From contig NZUD01000086.1 of NCBI GenBank assembly GCA_002697005.1, positions 1 to 5,059 on the forward strand: a stretch of 5,059 nt of DNA, read 5' to 3'. Below are positions 1-5,059 of the stretch, one piece after another. A program made the position numbers and the translations under genes. The DNA is from Chloroflexota bacterium. GTDB lineage: Bacteria > Chloroflexota > Dehalococcoidia > UBA3495. The stretch's first letter is position 1; the number at the start of each line of letters is the position of its first letter. A model generated the notes under the pieces. That model saw nothing but the letters and a program-made list of their open reading frames with translations. It ran no database searches and was not told where the DNA came from.

Positions 1-29
1 TACTCCCTGCGTTTTCCACGGACGCCAGT

Positions 30-35
30 TATAAT
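30..35 (+). promoter_or_regulatory. Possible -10 box (TATAAT) upstream of cobB
   Basis: A perfect TATAAT hexamer lies 35 bases before the cobB start, in an otherwise GC-rich leader. At 16-18 bp spacing the upstream hexamers (around 6-13) match TTGACA poorly, and there is no TGn extended -10, so a sigma70-type promoter is only suggested. If it is real, transcription would begin near 41-43 and give a leader of about 28 bases, too short for a cobalamin riboswitch. I see no riboswitch or B12-box sequence in bases 1-70. The same bases also read TTA TAA in frame 2, so they could simply be the end of an upstream gene that enters from outside the window. Confidence 0.3.
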
Positions 36-45
36 GGGCCCCAGA

Positions 46-63
46 GACGCAAGGACGCAAGGA
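46..63 (+). promoter_or_regulatory. Tandem GACGCAAG repeat carrying the cobB ribosome binding site
   Basis: GACGCAAG occurs twice head to tail (46-53 and 54-61), followed by GA. This creates two AAGGA Shine-Dalgarno cores, at 51-55 and 59-63. The second sits 7 bases before the ATG at 71, which is ideal spacing and fixes that start. The first is 15 bases away, too far to serve this ATG well. The duplication may be a chance short tandem repeat. Confidence 0.6.
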
Positions 64-70
64 ATACTGA

Positions 71-1432
71 ATGGCTGCAACCATAGTAATCGCGGGAGTA
101 CGCAGTGGGGTGGGTAAGACTACCATCGCCACCGGCGTCATGGGAGCACTGACCCGCCGAGGAAACAAGGTACAGCCTTTCAAGGCTGGCCCTGACTACA
201 TAGACCCTTCATACCACCAGATCGCTTGCGGTGTGCCCAGCCGCAATCTGGACACTTGGCTCTGCGACCACTCTACGGTTCTAGAACTGTTCCAACGAGC
301 TAGCGCCGGGTGTGATGTGTCTGTGGTGGAAGGGGTTATGGGGGTGTTCGACGGTCATTCCAGCTTGACGGAGGAAGGCTCCACCGCGCAGCTAGCCAAA
401 CTACTTGGGGCCCCGGTCATTCTCATCGCCGACGCGGCCAAGGTCGCCCGCAGCGTTGCGGCTGAGATTCTGGGATTCCAAAAGTTTGACCCAGACCTCA
501 ACGTCGCTGGAGTCATCCTGAACGGCGTGGGAAGCGATCGTCATCTGGAGTTCTGTAAACCTCAGATAGAGGCCACCACTGGCCTGCCCGTCCTCGGTTA
601 TCTGCCAAGGAAAGAGGAATTCATCCAGCCGGAACGCCACTTGGGCCTGATACCAACCGTTGAGGGTACAGTGGCCCAGCAATGGTATGACGGCGTGATC
701 AATCAAGTCGAAGCGACCATGGATGTTGACGCTATATTGAAGCTGGCTCAGAGCGCCAAGACCCCCCCGGCATCGCCCACCGTCTACCCAGAAGTGGCCC
801 TATCTTCCCGTGCAACCATAGCTGTGGCTCAGGACATGGCGTTCAATTTCTACTATCAGGACTCGTTGGATTTGCTCACTGCCTGGGGTGCTGAGATCGC
901 ACCATTCAGCCCGTTGGAAGACGAGAAGCTCCCTGCGGGCGCAAGTGGCATCTACCTTGGTGGCGGGTTCCCAGAACTGTTCGCTTCCCATCTCTCAGAT
1001 AACAAGCCGATGCACCAGTCCATAATGGAGGCCGTAGCCAGCGGAGTGCCGGTCTACGCGGAGTGTGGTGGACTGATGTATCTGGGTAAGAGCCTGTCGG
1101 ATTTAGAGGGCGTGACCCACCCTATGGTCGGGGTTATACCGGCAGAGTCTGCCATGTCCCAGAGCCGTCTGACCTTGGGCTACCGCGAAGTGGAGTCATG
1201 CTCCGATAATCCTGTGCTTCAAGTAGGGCAGCGGGTTCGAGGGCACGAATTCCACTGGTCAACTCTCGCCCAACAACCGGGAGCAGAAGAATCGGTCTAT
1301 AAAGTGATTGACCAGGAGAACCGGCCCGACGGGTTCCGCACCCGCAACGTCTGGGCATCGTATGTCCACATACACCTGGGCAGTCGCCCAGGTCTGGCAG
1401 CCAGGTTCGTTGAGACCTGCATCGCAGTTTAA
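71..1432 (+). CDS. cobB: Cobyrinate a,c-diamide synthase (CbiA/CobB family)
   Basis: This cytosolic enzyme uses ATP and glutamine to amidate the a and c side chains of cobyrinate (or hydrogenobyrinate in the aerobic route). The 453 residues match the usual family length and show both domains. The N-terminal ATP-binding domain has a P-loop-like GVRSGVGKTT at residues 9-18, the signature KAGPDYIDPSYH at 38-49 (acidic D42 and D45), and VVEGVMGVFDG at 85-95 (E87, D94). A Pro/Ala-rich linker near 230-240 leads into a class I glutamine amidotransferase domain (about 248-440). That domain carries YLGGGFPELFA (295-305), the nucleophile motif YAECGGLMYL with Cys332 (329-338), and the C-terminal histidine motif YVHIHLGSRPG (431-441). 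The ATG at 71 has an AAGGA site 7 bases upstream and starts directly at the P-loop strand. It is first in the visible operon, 31 bases ahead of cobO. The related CobQ/CbiP is less likely given the KAGPDYIDP motif and the length. Whether the host uses the cobalt-early or cobalt-late route cannot be told from this gene. Confidence 0.96.
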   Translation: MAATIVIAGVRSGVGKTTIATGVMGALTRRGNKVQPFKAGPDYIDPSYHQIACGVPSRNLDTWLCDHSTVLELFQRASAGCDVSVVEGVMGVFDGHSSLTEEGSTAQLAKLLGAPVILIADAAKVARSVAAEILGFQKFDPDLNVAGVILNGVGSDRHLEFCKPQIEATTGLPVLGYLPRKEEFIQPERHLGLIPTVEGTVAQQWYDGVINQVEATMDVDAILKLAQSAKTPPASPTVYPEVALSSRATIAVAQDMAFNFYYQDSLDLLTAWGAEIAPFSPLEDEKLPAGASGIYLGGGFPELFASHLSDNKPMHQSIMEAVASGVPVYAECGGLMYLGKSLSDLEGVTHPMVGVIPAESAMSQSRLTLGYREVESCSDNPVLQVGQRVRGHEFHWSTLAQQPGAEESVYKVIDQENRPDGFRTRNVWASYVHIHLGSRPGLAARFVETCIAV

Positions 1433-1452
1433 ATAGAGTCGGCAACACCGGT

Positions 1453-1457
1453 AGGGA
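1453..1457 (+). promoter_or_regulatory. Ribosome binding site of cobO
   Basis: AGGGA lies 6 bases before the ATG at 1464, inside the 31-base gap after cobB. It supports this ATG even though the encoded protein begins with a roughly 25-residue low-complexity tail before the conserved domain. Confidence 0.6.
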
Positions 1458-1463
1458 TAAGAA

Positions 1464-2054
1464 ATGAGTTCAGATACACCTTCGAACCAAAATACCCAGT
1501 CCGAACCCGGCCCTCAGTCCGTCACTGGGCCGCGGATCGATAAAGGCCTGGTGATCGTCAACACGGGCAAGGGCAAGGGTAAGACCACTGCTGCCATGGG
1601 CGTGGTGGTGCGAGCCTGGGGCCGAGGCATGAATGTAATCATGTTCCAGTTCATCAAGCACTCCACCGCCAACTTTGGAGAGCAACGCGCCGCTCAAAAG
1701 ATGGGCATCGAGATGCGCTCCATGGGCGACGGTTTCACCTGGCGCTCAAAGGACTTAGACCAGTCGGCTGATCTGGCCCGGACCCACTGGGAAGATTGCA
1801 AAGCGGTCATCGCGTCAGGCGAATATAACGTTGTGGTGCTGGACGAGTTCACCTACCCGATGCATTACGGGTGGATCGATACCCACGAAGTCATAGAGGT
1901 CCTCAAAGCCCGGCCTGATATGCAACACGTCATCATCACCGGTCGAAATGCTCCCGAAGACTTGGTTGCGTACGCTGACTTGGTTACCGACATGCAGGTG
2001 GTCAAGCACCCATACCAAGTAGGGATCAAAGCCCAACCAGGCATAGAATTCTAG
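1464..2054 (+). CDS. cobO: Cob(I)yrinic acid a,c-diamide adenosyltransferase (CobO/BtuR/CobA family)
   Basis: It transfers the 5'-deoxyadenosyl group of ATP to the cobalt of a reduced corrinoid, forming the Co-C bond; members also serve corrinoid salvage. The 196-residue protein shows the family's P-loop [13 protein letters not shown] (residues 34-46), the stretch [13 protein letters not shown] (61-73), the Walker B-like [15 protein letters not shown] (124-138), and the C-terminal block [20 protein letters not shown] (158-177) ending in [17 protein letters not shown] (180-196). The first 25 or so residues are rich in Ser, Asn, Gln and Pro and are probably disordered; many family members carry a variable N-terminal tail. 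An AGGGA site 6 bases upstream supports the ATG. Its place between cobB and cobT fits its action on the diamide made by CobB. It belongs to the P-loop class of adenosyltransferases, not the unrelated PduO or EutT classes. Confidence 0.96.
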   Translation: MSSDTPSNQNTQSEPGPQSVTGPRIDKGLVIVNTGKGKGKTTAAMGVVVRAWGRGMNVIMFQFIKHSTANFGEQRAAQKMGIEMRSMGDGFTWRSKDLDQSADLARTHWEDCKAVIASGEYNVVVLDEFTYPMHYGWIDTHEVIEVLKARPDMQHVIITGRNAPEDLVAYADLVTDMQVVKHPYQVGIKAQPGIEF

Positions 2055-2078
2055 TCCCTATCCGGAAACCGAAATATC

Positions 2079-2098
2079 GCCCCGCTTCTCATCGGGGC
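2079..2098 (+). other. GC hairpin in the cobO-cobT gap
   Basis: GCCCCG (2079-2084) and CGGGGC (2093-2098) form a perfect 6-bp all-GC stem around the 8-base loop CTTCTCAT. It stands in the 56-base spacer, the longest between complete genes here, and ends 12 bases before the cobT ATG. No T-run follows it (the next bases are TGAAAGAG), so it is not a normal intrinsic terminator on this strand, and nothing convincing appears on the other strand. It could stabilise or punctuate the mRNA, or influence access to the weak cobT ribosome site. The structure is visible in the sequence; any role is inference. Confidence 0.6.
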
Positions 2099-2110
2099 TG
2101 AAAGAGACCT

Positions 2111-3202
2111 ATGGCCATATCAGACCTTGTCGACCACACGATAAATCAGATCGCCCCTCTGGACGAAGCGGCGATGGACGCCGCCAGGGCCAGACAGGAC
2201 CAACTGACCAAACCTCTGGGCAGTCTGGGCCGCCTGGAAGCGCTCTCTATACAGCTTGCTGGAATATTTGGTGAACCCACGCCGAAGATCATCAACAAGA
2301 CTGTGGTGTTGGCAGCCGGGGACCACGGCGTGGTGGTTGAGGGAGTTAGCGCTTATCCACAGGACGTCACCCCAGCCATGGTGATGAACTTCTTGGGCGG
2401 TGGCGCTGCTATCAACGTGCTGGCTACCCATGCTGGGGCTGATATCGTGGTCATAGACGCTGGTGTCGCTGCTGACCTTCCATCTCACCCATCCCTTCGC
2501 TCGGCCAAGGTCGGGCGGGGTACTGATAACATCGCTGTTGGGCCTGCCATGAGCCGGGAGCAGGCCATCCAGTGTCTGGAGACGGGGATCCAAGTCTGTC
2601 AGGAACAGATAGCGTCCGGCGCTGACCTATTCGCCTGCGGGGACATGGGCATCGGTAATACCACTCCGTCAAGCGCCATAACATCAGTCGTCACGGGAGC
2701 TGGCACGGACGTTACCACTGGCCGGGGCACGGGACTGGATGACGCTGGCCTGGCTCACAAAGCCGAAGTGGTGCAGCGCTCCATAGATGTTAATAAACCC
2801 GACCCCAAGGACGGCCTGGATATCCTGATGAAGGTCGGCGGGTTCGAGATCGGAGTCTTGGCCGGGGTTTTCTTGGGCGCCGCCGCCGGACGACGCCCCG
2901 TTATTGTCGATGGCTTCATATCCGGAGCGGCTGCATTGGTTGCATACGTCATCGCGCCAGAAGCCCGGCATAGGTTCATAGCCTCACACCAGTCCGTAGA
3001 GCCAGGCCACAGACTGGGACTCAGCCATATGGGATTGGAGCCTCTTTTGGATATGGGTATGCGGCTGGGTGAAGGATCCGGAGCAGCCCTGTCGATACAC
3101 ATAGTTGAAGCGGCGGCCAAGTGTCTCTCTGATATGACCACATTCGCCGAAGCGGGCGTATCAGAAAAGATCGAAGACGATAGTCAAGGGGCAGCATCCT
3201 GA
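2111..3202 (+). CDS. cobT: Nicotinate-nucleotide--dimethylbenzimidazole phosphoribosyltransferase (CobT)
   Basis: CobT transfers phosphoribose from nicotinate mononucleotide to 5,6-dimethylbenzimidazole or another base, making alpha-ribazole 5'-phosphate for the lower ligand of B12. The 363 residues are close to the usual family size (about 350). Visible motifs in order: TKPLGSLGRLE (33-43), AGDHGVVVEGVSAYPQDVT (69-87), NFLGGGAAINVLA (93-105), CGDMGIGNTTPSSA (176-189), KVGGFEIGVLAG (241-252), PVIVDGFISGAAAL (263-276), SHQSVEPGH (292-300) and MRLGEGSGAAL (317-327). Glu321 in the last motif corresponds to the catalytic glutamate of the family. The glycine loop has Asp178 where GEMGIGNTT is more usual. 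The ATG at 2111 has only a weak purine stretch (AAAGAG, 4 bases away) and follows a hairpin. The N-terminus nevertheless aligns with the usual helix before TKPLGSLG. The C-terminal 15 or so residues form a short acidic and polar tail, and the last codons contain the apparent cobS ribosome site. Confidence 0.96.
   Translation: MAISDLVDHTINQIAPLDEAAMDAARARQDQLTKPLGSLGRLEALSIQLAGIFGEPTPKIINKTVVLAAGDHGVVVEGVSAYPQDVTPAMVMNFLGGGAAINVLATHAGADIVVIDAGVAADLPSHPSLRSAKVGRGTDNIAVGPAMSREQAIQCLETGIQVCQEQIASGADLFACGDMGIGNTTPSSAITSVVTGAGTDVTTGRGTGLDDAGLAHKAEVVQRSIDVNKPDPKDGLDILMKVGGFEIGVLAGVFLGAAAGRRPVIVDGFISGAAALVAYVIAPEARHRFIASHQSVEPGHRLGLSHMGLEPLLDMGMRLGEGSGAALSIHIVEAAAKCLSDMTTFAEAGVSEKIEDDSQGAAS
3186..3191 (+). 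promoter_or_regulatory. Ribosome binding site inside the cobT 3' end, deciding the cobS start
   Basis: AAGGGG lies 7 bases before the CTG at 3199, whose last two bases are the first two of the cobT TGA stop (CTGA). No purine-rich site precedes the next usable start, GTG at 3235. The position favours translation of cobS coupled to termination of cobT. Confidence 0.5.
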
Positions 3203-4002
3203 TCTCTTTCTGGCTCAATCCCCTTCGGCTGGCGGTGACTTTCCTCACCATCTTCCCGGTCTCGCATAACATGGACCGAGACCCGCGGAACGTGAGCAAC
3301 TCAAGGGCGTTCTACCCTGCAGTCGGCCTGCTGATGGGCCTGATTCTTGTAGGCGTGGAGGAAGCGTCCAGCCGCCTGTTCTCAGAACCCTTGACTGCCG
3401 CGTTTCTGGTGGCCGCCATGGTCATTGTCACCAGAGGTCTCCACCTGGACGGCTTGATGGACGTATTCGACGGAGTGTTCGGCGGCTTCACTCGAGAGCG
3501 TCGCTTGGAGATCATGCGTGACTCCCGCGTCGGTGCCTTTGGAGTGGTTGGAGGCATGACGGTCTTGCTCCTCAAGTACGGTGCCCTGGTATCTCTATTG
3601 ACGCTACCCGAACCTGGTAAAGAGTGGGCACTGCTTCTTTTCCCGGCATTGTCGAGATGGACCATGGTCGTTTTGCTTGGAGCTTTCCCGTATGTCCGCA
3701 CCCAAGGACTCGGCTCGCAGTTTCACGATACAGATATAAAGGTCGCTACAGCGGTGGCAGGCATATCCGCGTTGGCCGCGTCAGTCTTGCTTGGAGGTTT
3801 TGCCGGACTGGGACTATTTTTCGGAGTGACGCTCGTGGCCTGGCTGACGGGGTGGTCGATAGCCAAGTCGCTGGGCGGACTCACCGGTGACACCTATGGG
3901 GCCACCAACGAGATCATCGAGACAACTGTGATAATAGGCGCCGCTGCCTTAGCCACTCAAGAATGGCTGGAACCGTTGACCGACCTGCTGGACCGCTTTT
4001 GA
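3199..4002 (+). CDS. cobS: Adenosylcobinamide-GDP ribazoletransferase (cobalamin synthase CobS)
   Basis: CobS is the integral membrane enzyme that joins GDP-cobinamide to alpha-ribazole (phosphate), closing the nucleotide loop of B12. Numbered from CTG 3199 (267 residues), it shows GLHLDGLMDVFDG (80-92, the acidic family signature), RLEIMRDSRVGAFG (102-115) and GLTGDTYGATNEIIE (227-241). Hydrophobic, membrane-like segments lie near 41-56, 65-80, 115-137, 143-163, 182-219 and 242-254. The first ATG/GTG/TTG start in frame is GTG at 3235 (255 residues). I prefer CTG 3199 because homologues such as E. coli CobS have about ten residues before the FLT-type motif (the GTG leaves only two), an AAGGGG site lies 7 bases upstream, and the codon overlaps the cobT stop. 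The upstream in-frame stop at 3181-3183 limits any further extension. The exact initiation codon remains uncertain; the family assignment does not. The stop overlaps the cbiB start. Confidence 0.93.
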   Translation: MISFWLNPLRLAVTFLTIFPVSHNMDRDPRNVSNSRAFYPAVGLLMGLILVGVEEASSRLFSEPLTAAFLVAAMVIVTRGLHLDGLMDVFDGVFGGFTRERRLEIMRDSRVGAFGVVGGMTVLLLKYGALVSLLTLPEPGKEWALLLFPALSRWTMVVLLGAFPYVRTQGLGSQFHDTDIKVATAVAGISALAASVLLGGFAGLGLFFGVTLVAWLTGWSIAKSLGGLTGDTYGATNEIIETTVIIGAAALATQEWLEPLTDLLDRF

Positions 4003-4952
4003 TGTTTTCCAGCTCTGATGACCTGGCGGTCCTAGCCTTGGCCGTGTTGCTCGACCTTACGCTGGGTGAGCCGCCCACACGGTTCCACCCAACGGTCTGG
4101 ATGGGGCGTATGGTTGGGTTTCTGGAATCGCGGGCCCCTAAAGAAAGTCTTGCTGCGATAACGGCTGGCCTCCTGATAACCTTGTCTTTAGCCTTTTTTT
4201 GGGGAGCGGCAGCTTTCCTAGTGGCTTGGGGCCTCAAAGAGATACACACCATAGTTTACATAGTGGTAGGCGCGGCCTTGTTGAAAACCACTTTCTCGGT
4301 TCGGCTTTTGCACAAAGAAGCCTCCTTGGTACGGGAACACCTGGACAGGGGAGACATGGATCAAGTTAGAGCCCGGATGCCGTCCCTCGTCAGCCGTGAC
4401 CCATCAGGCCTGACCGCCGAGCAGGCCACAGCTGCTACCGTTGAGTCGGTCTCTGAGAACATCAACGATAGCTTCCTAGCTCCCTGGCTGTTCTTTGCGT
4501 TGTTCGGACTGCCAGGGGCATTCATATACCGCATGATTAATACACTGGACAGTATGATAGGTTATCGGGGAGTCTACGAATATCTGGGGAAAACGTCGGC
4601 TCGGTTGGATGACCTGGTCAACCTGATTCCGGCGCGGCTGGCCGGGCTGTTGTTGGTGGTATCCAGTGGGTTTTTGCCGGATCAGCAGATGGCTAGGGCA
4701 TGGCGCACGATGTGGCTGCATCATAGCCGCACCAAGAGCCCCAACGCAGGTTGGACCATGAGCGGCATGGCCGGGGCTCTGGGAGTCCAACTTCAGAAAG
4801 CGGATCCAGAAGTTGGCTATCAGCTGGGCGAACCGGAACGGCCCATCGAACCCAAGGATATCGCACGATCCGTCCAGTCCATGTACCTGGTGGGTTTATT
4901 TGGGATAGCAATAGCCCTCGCGGTGACCTACGCTAGAGGAAACGTTCTCTGA
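4002..4952 (+). CDS. cbiB: Adenosylcobinamide-phosphate synthase (CbiB/CobD family)
   Basis: This membrane protein attaches (R)-1-amino-2-propanol or its O-phosphate to the f propionate of adenosylcobyric acid, producing cobinamide (phosphate). From ATG 4002 it has 316 residues, the normal family size. Motifs: LDLTLGEPP (17-25) with FHPTVWMGR (28-36), the central block LVSRDPSGLTAEQATAATVE (129-148) with SENINDSFLAPW (151-162), YRMINTLDSMIGYR (176-189), DDLVNLIPARL (203-213) and SPNAGWTMSGMAGALG (246-261). Hydrophobic segments lie near 8-20, 53-77, 83-100, 158-175, 212-227 and 294-309. An in-frame ATG at 3963 would add 13 residues (MAGTVDRPAGPLL), but they are not typical of the family and lack a ribosome site. 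ATG 4002 shares its A with the cobS TGA (TGATG), a standard coupled junction, and begins just before the first membrane helix as in homologues. The name CobD is used both for this protein and for the unrelated threonine-phosphate decarboxylase, so cbiB avoids confusion. Confidence 0.95.
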   Translation: MFSSSDDLAVLALAVLLDLTLGEPPTRFHPTVWMGRMVGFLESRAPKESLAAITAGLLITLSLAFFWGAAAFLVAWGLKEIHTIVYIVVGAALLKTTFSVRLLHKEASLVREHLDRGDMDQVRARMPSLVSRDPSGLTAEQATAATVESVSENINDSFLAPWLFFALFGLPGAFIYRMINTLDSMIGYRGVYEYLGKTSARLDDLVNLIPARLAGLLLVVSSGFLPDQQMARAWRTMWLHHSRTKSPNAGWTMSGMAGALGVQLQKADPEVGYQLGEPERPIEPKDIARSVQSMYLVGLFGIAIALAVTYARGNVL

Positions 4953-4965
4953 AGGCCAACTGATT

Positions 4966-5059
4966 TTGACTTCAAACCAGCACAATGAAAATACGGTGGG
5001 CCGCCGCCCAGTGCATGGCAGTATCAACCCCCGGGAGTTGCGTGCCCTGGGCCTGAAGG
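4966..5059 (+). CDS. Partial gene start, probable CobD/CobC-like PLP aminotransferase or threonine-phosphate decarboxylase
   Basis: An open frame begins 13 bases after cbiB and runs off the window end. From TTG 4966 it encodes 31 residues, starting with the polar LTSNQHNENTVGRR and continuing PVHGSINPRELRALGLK. The HG-x(4-6)-REL-x-ALGL pattern resembles the extreme N-terminus of CobD/CobC and HisC-like fold-type I PLP enzymes of cobalamin operons, where it precedes a DFS-x-N-x-NP-x-G motif that would lie outside the window. An AAGG at 4952-4955 is 10 bases before the TTG; GTG 4996 is an alternative without a good site. The ATG at 4985 is in another frame and stops within the window. Such an enzyme would make the aminopropanol phosphate arm used by CbiB, which fits the neighbourhood. 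Too few residues are present to be sure of the function, and no PLP lysine is visible. Confidence 0.5.
   Translation, partial: MTSNQHNENTVGRRPVHGSINPRELRALGLK

Noticed and set aside
1..70. Cobalamin riboswitch in the operon leader
   Set aside because: No B12-box-like sequence or multi-stem structure is visible, and only 70 bases of leader are present, far less than a riboswitch needs.
1..86. End of an upstream gene in frame 2 (stop at 32-34) or frame 3 (stop at 84-86)
   Set aside because: Both frames are open from base 1, but only about 10 or 27 residues are available and neither gives a recognisable C-terminus, so I cannot support a feature.
762..768. Run of seven C in cobB, possible frameshift or phase-variation tract
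   Set aside because: It falls in the Pro/Ala linker between the two CobB domains, and the frame is intact and conserved on both sides; a run of seven is not strong evidence of programmed slippage.
2079..2098. Intrinsic terminator ending a cobB-cobO transcript
   Set aside because: The stem is good, but no T-tract follows on the plus strand and none is convincing on the minus strand, so I list it only as a hairpin.
2120..2593. 157-codon open frame on the minus strand inside cobT
   Set aside because: It lies wholly opposite a strongly conserved cobT region. Its translation is Arg/His/Ser-rich low-quality sequence with no recognisable motif, as expected of an antisense shadow.
2755..3141. 128-codon minus-strand open frame inside cobT (and a similar one at 3312-3701 inside cobS)
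   Set aside because: Both translations are Pro/Thr/Arg/Ser-rich and mirror the GC-rich codons of the real genes; there is no ribosome site, no motif and no room for a separate gene.
3624..3890. 88-codon plus-strand open frame in another frame within cobS
   Set aside because: It overlaps the conserved CobS core, has no family resemblance and has an Arg/Gly-rich out-of-frame composition.
4194..4200. Run of seven T followed by GGGG in cbiB, possible slippery site
   Set aside because: It encodes Phe-Phe-Trp within a membrane helix, and the full conserved CbiB continues in the same frame; there is no sign of a downstream structure or an alternative product.

Overview
The window carries one uninterrupted, co-directional (+ strand) cobalamin (vitamin B12) late-pathway operon: cobB/cbiA, cobO, cobT, cobS, cbiB, and the first ~31 codons of a sixth gene that looks like a CobD/CobC-type PLP enzyme. 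All five complete genes are recognisable from conserved family motifs, and none looks truncated or frameshifted. I found no tRNA, rRNA, mobile element, CRISPR array or phage signature. No stretch longer than about 70 bases lacks a gene. I do not see an undescribed system here; what is worth a second look is mostly translation-start and leader detail.

Layout: positions 1-70 are a leader with a perfect TATAAT box, a tandem GACGCAAG repeat and a strong Shine-Dalgarno (SD) site. cobB (71-1432) is followed after 31 bases by cobO (1464-2054). A 56-base gap containing a 6-bp GC hairpin separates cobO from cobT (2111-3202). From there the genes are tightly packed. cobS most likely starts at a CTG that overlaps the cobT stop (CTGA at 3199-3202), cbiB starts at an ATG that overlaps the cobS stop (TGATG at 4000-4004), and a TTG start for the next gene lies 13 bases after cbiB.

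How the genes work together: CobB amidates the a and c side chains of cobyrinate, and CobO adenosylates the corrinoid cobalt. CbiB attaches the aminopropanol(-phosphate) arm that a CobD-like decarboxylase, perhaps the partial last gene, would supply. CobT makes alpha-ribazole phosphate from a benzimidazole base and NaMN, and CobS joins this to GDP-cobinamide to complete the nucleotide loop. Two steps are not in the window: cobyric acid synthase (CobQ/CbiP), and the cobinamide kinase/guanylyltransferase (CobU/CobP) that makes CobS's substrate. They would have to be encoded outside it.

Organism: a bacterium with moderately high GC (roughly 55-60% by eye) that uses AUA for isoleucine unusually often (21 of 48 Ile codons in cobB plus cobT). 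The gene order and protein style would fit Chloroflexota (Dehalococcoidia/SAR202-like), but this is a low-confidence inference from memory and not something the sequence proves.
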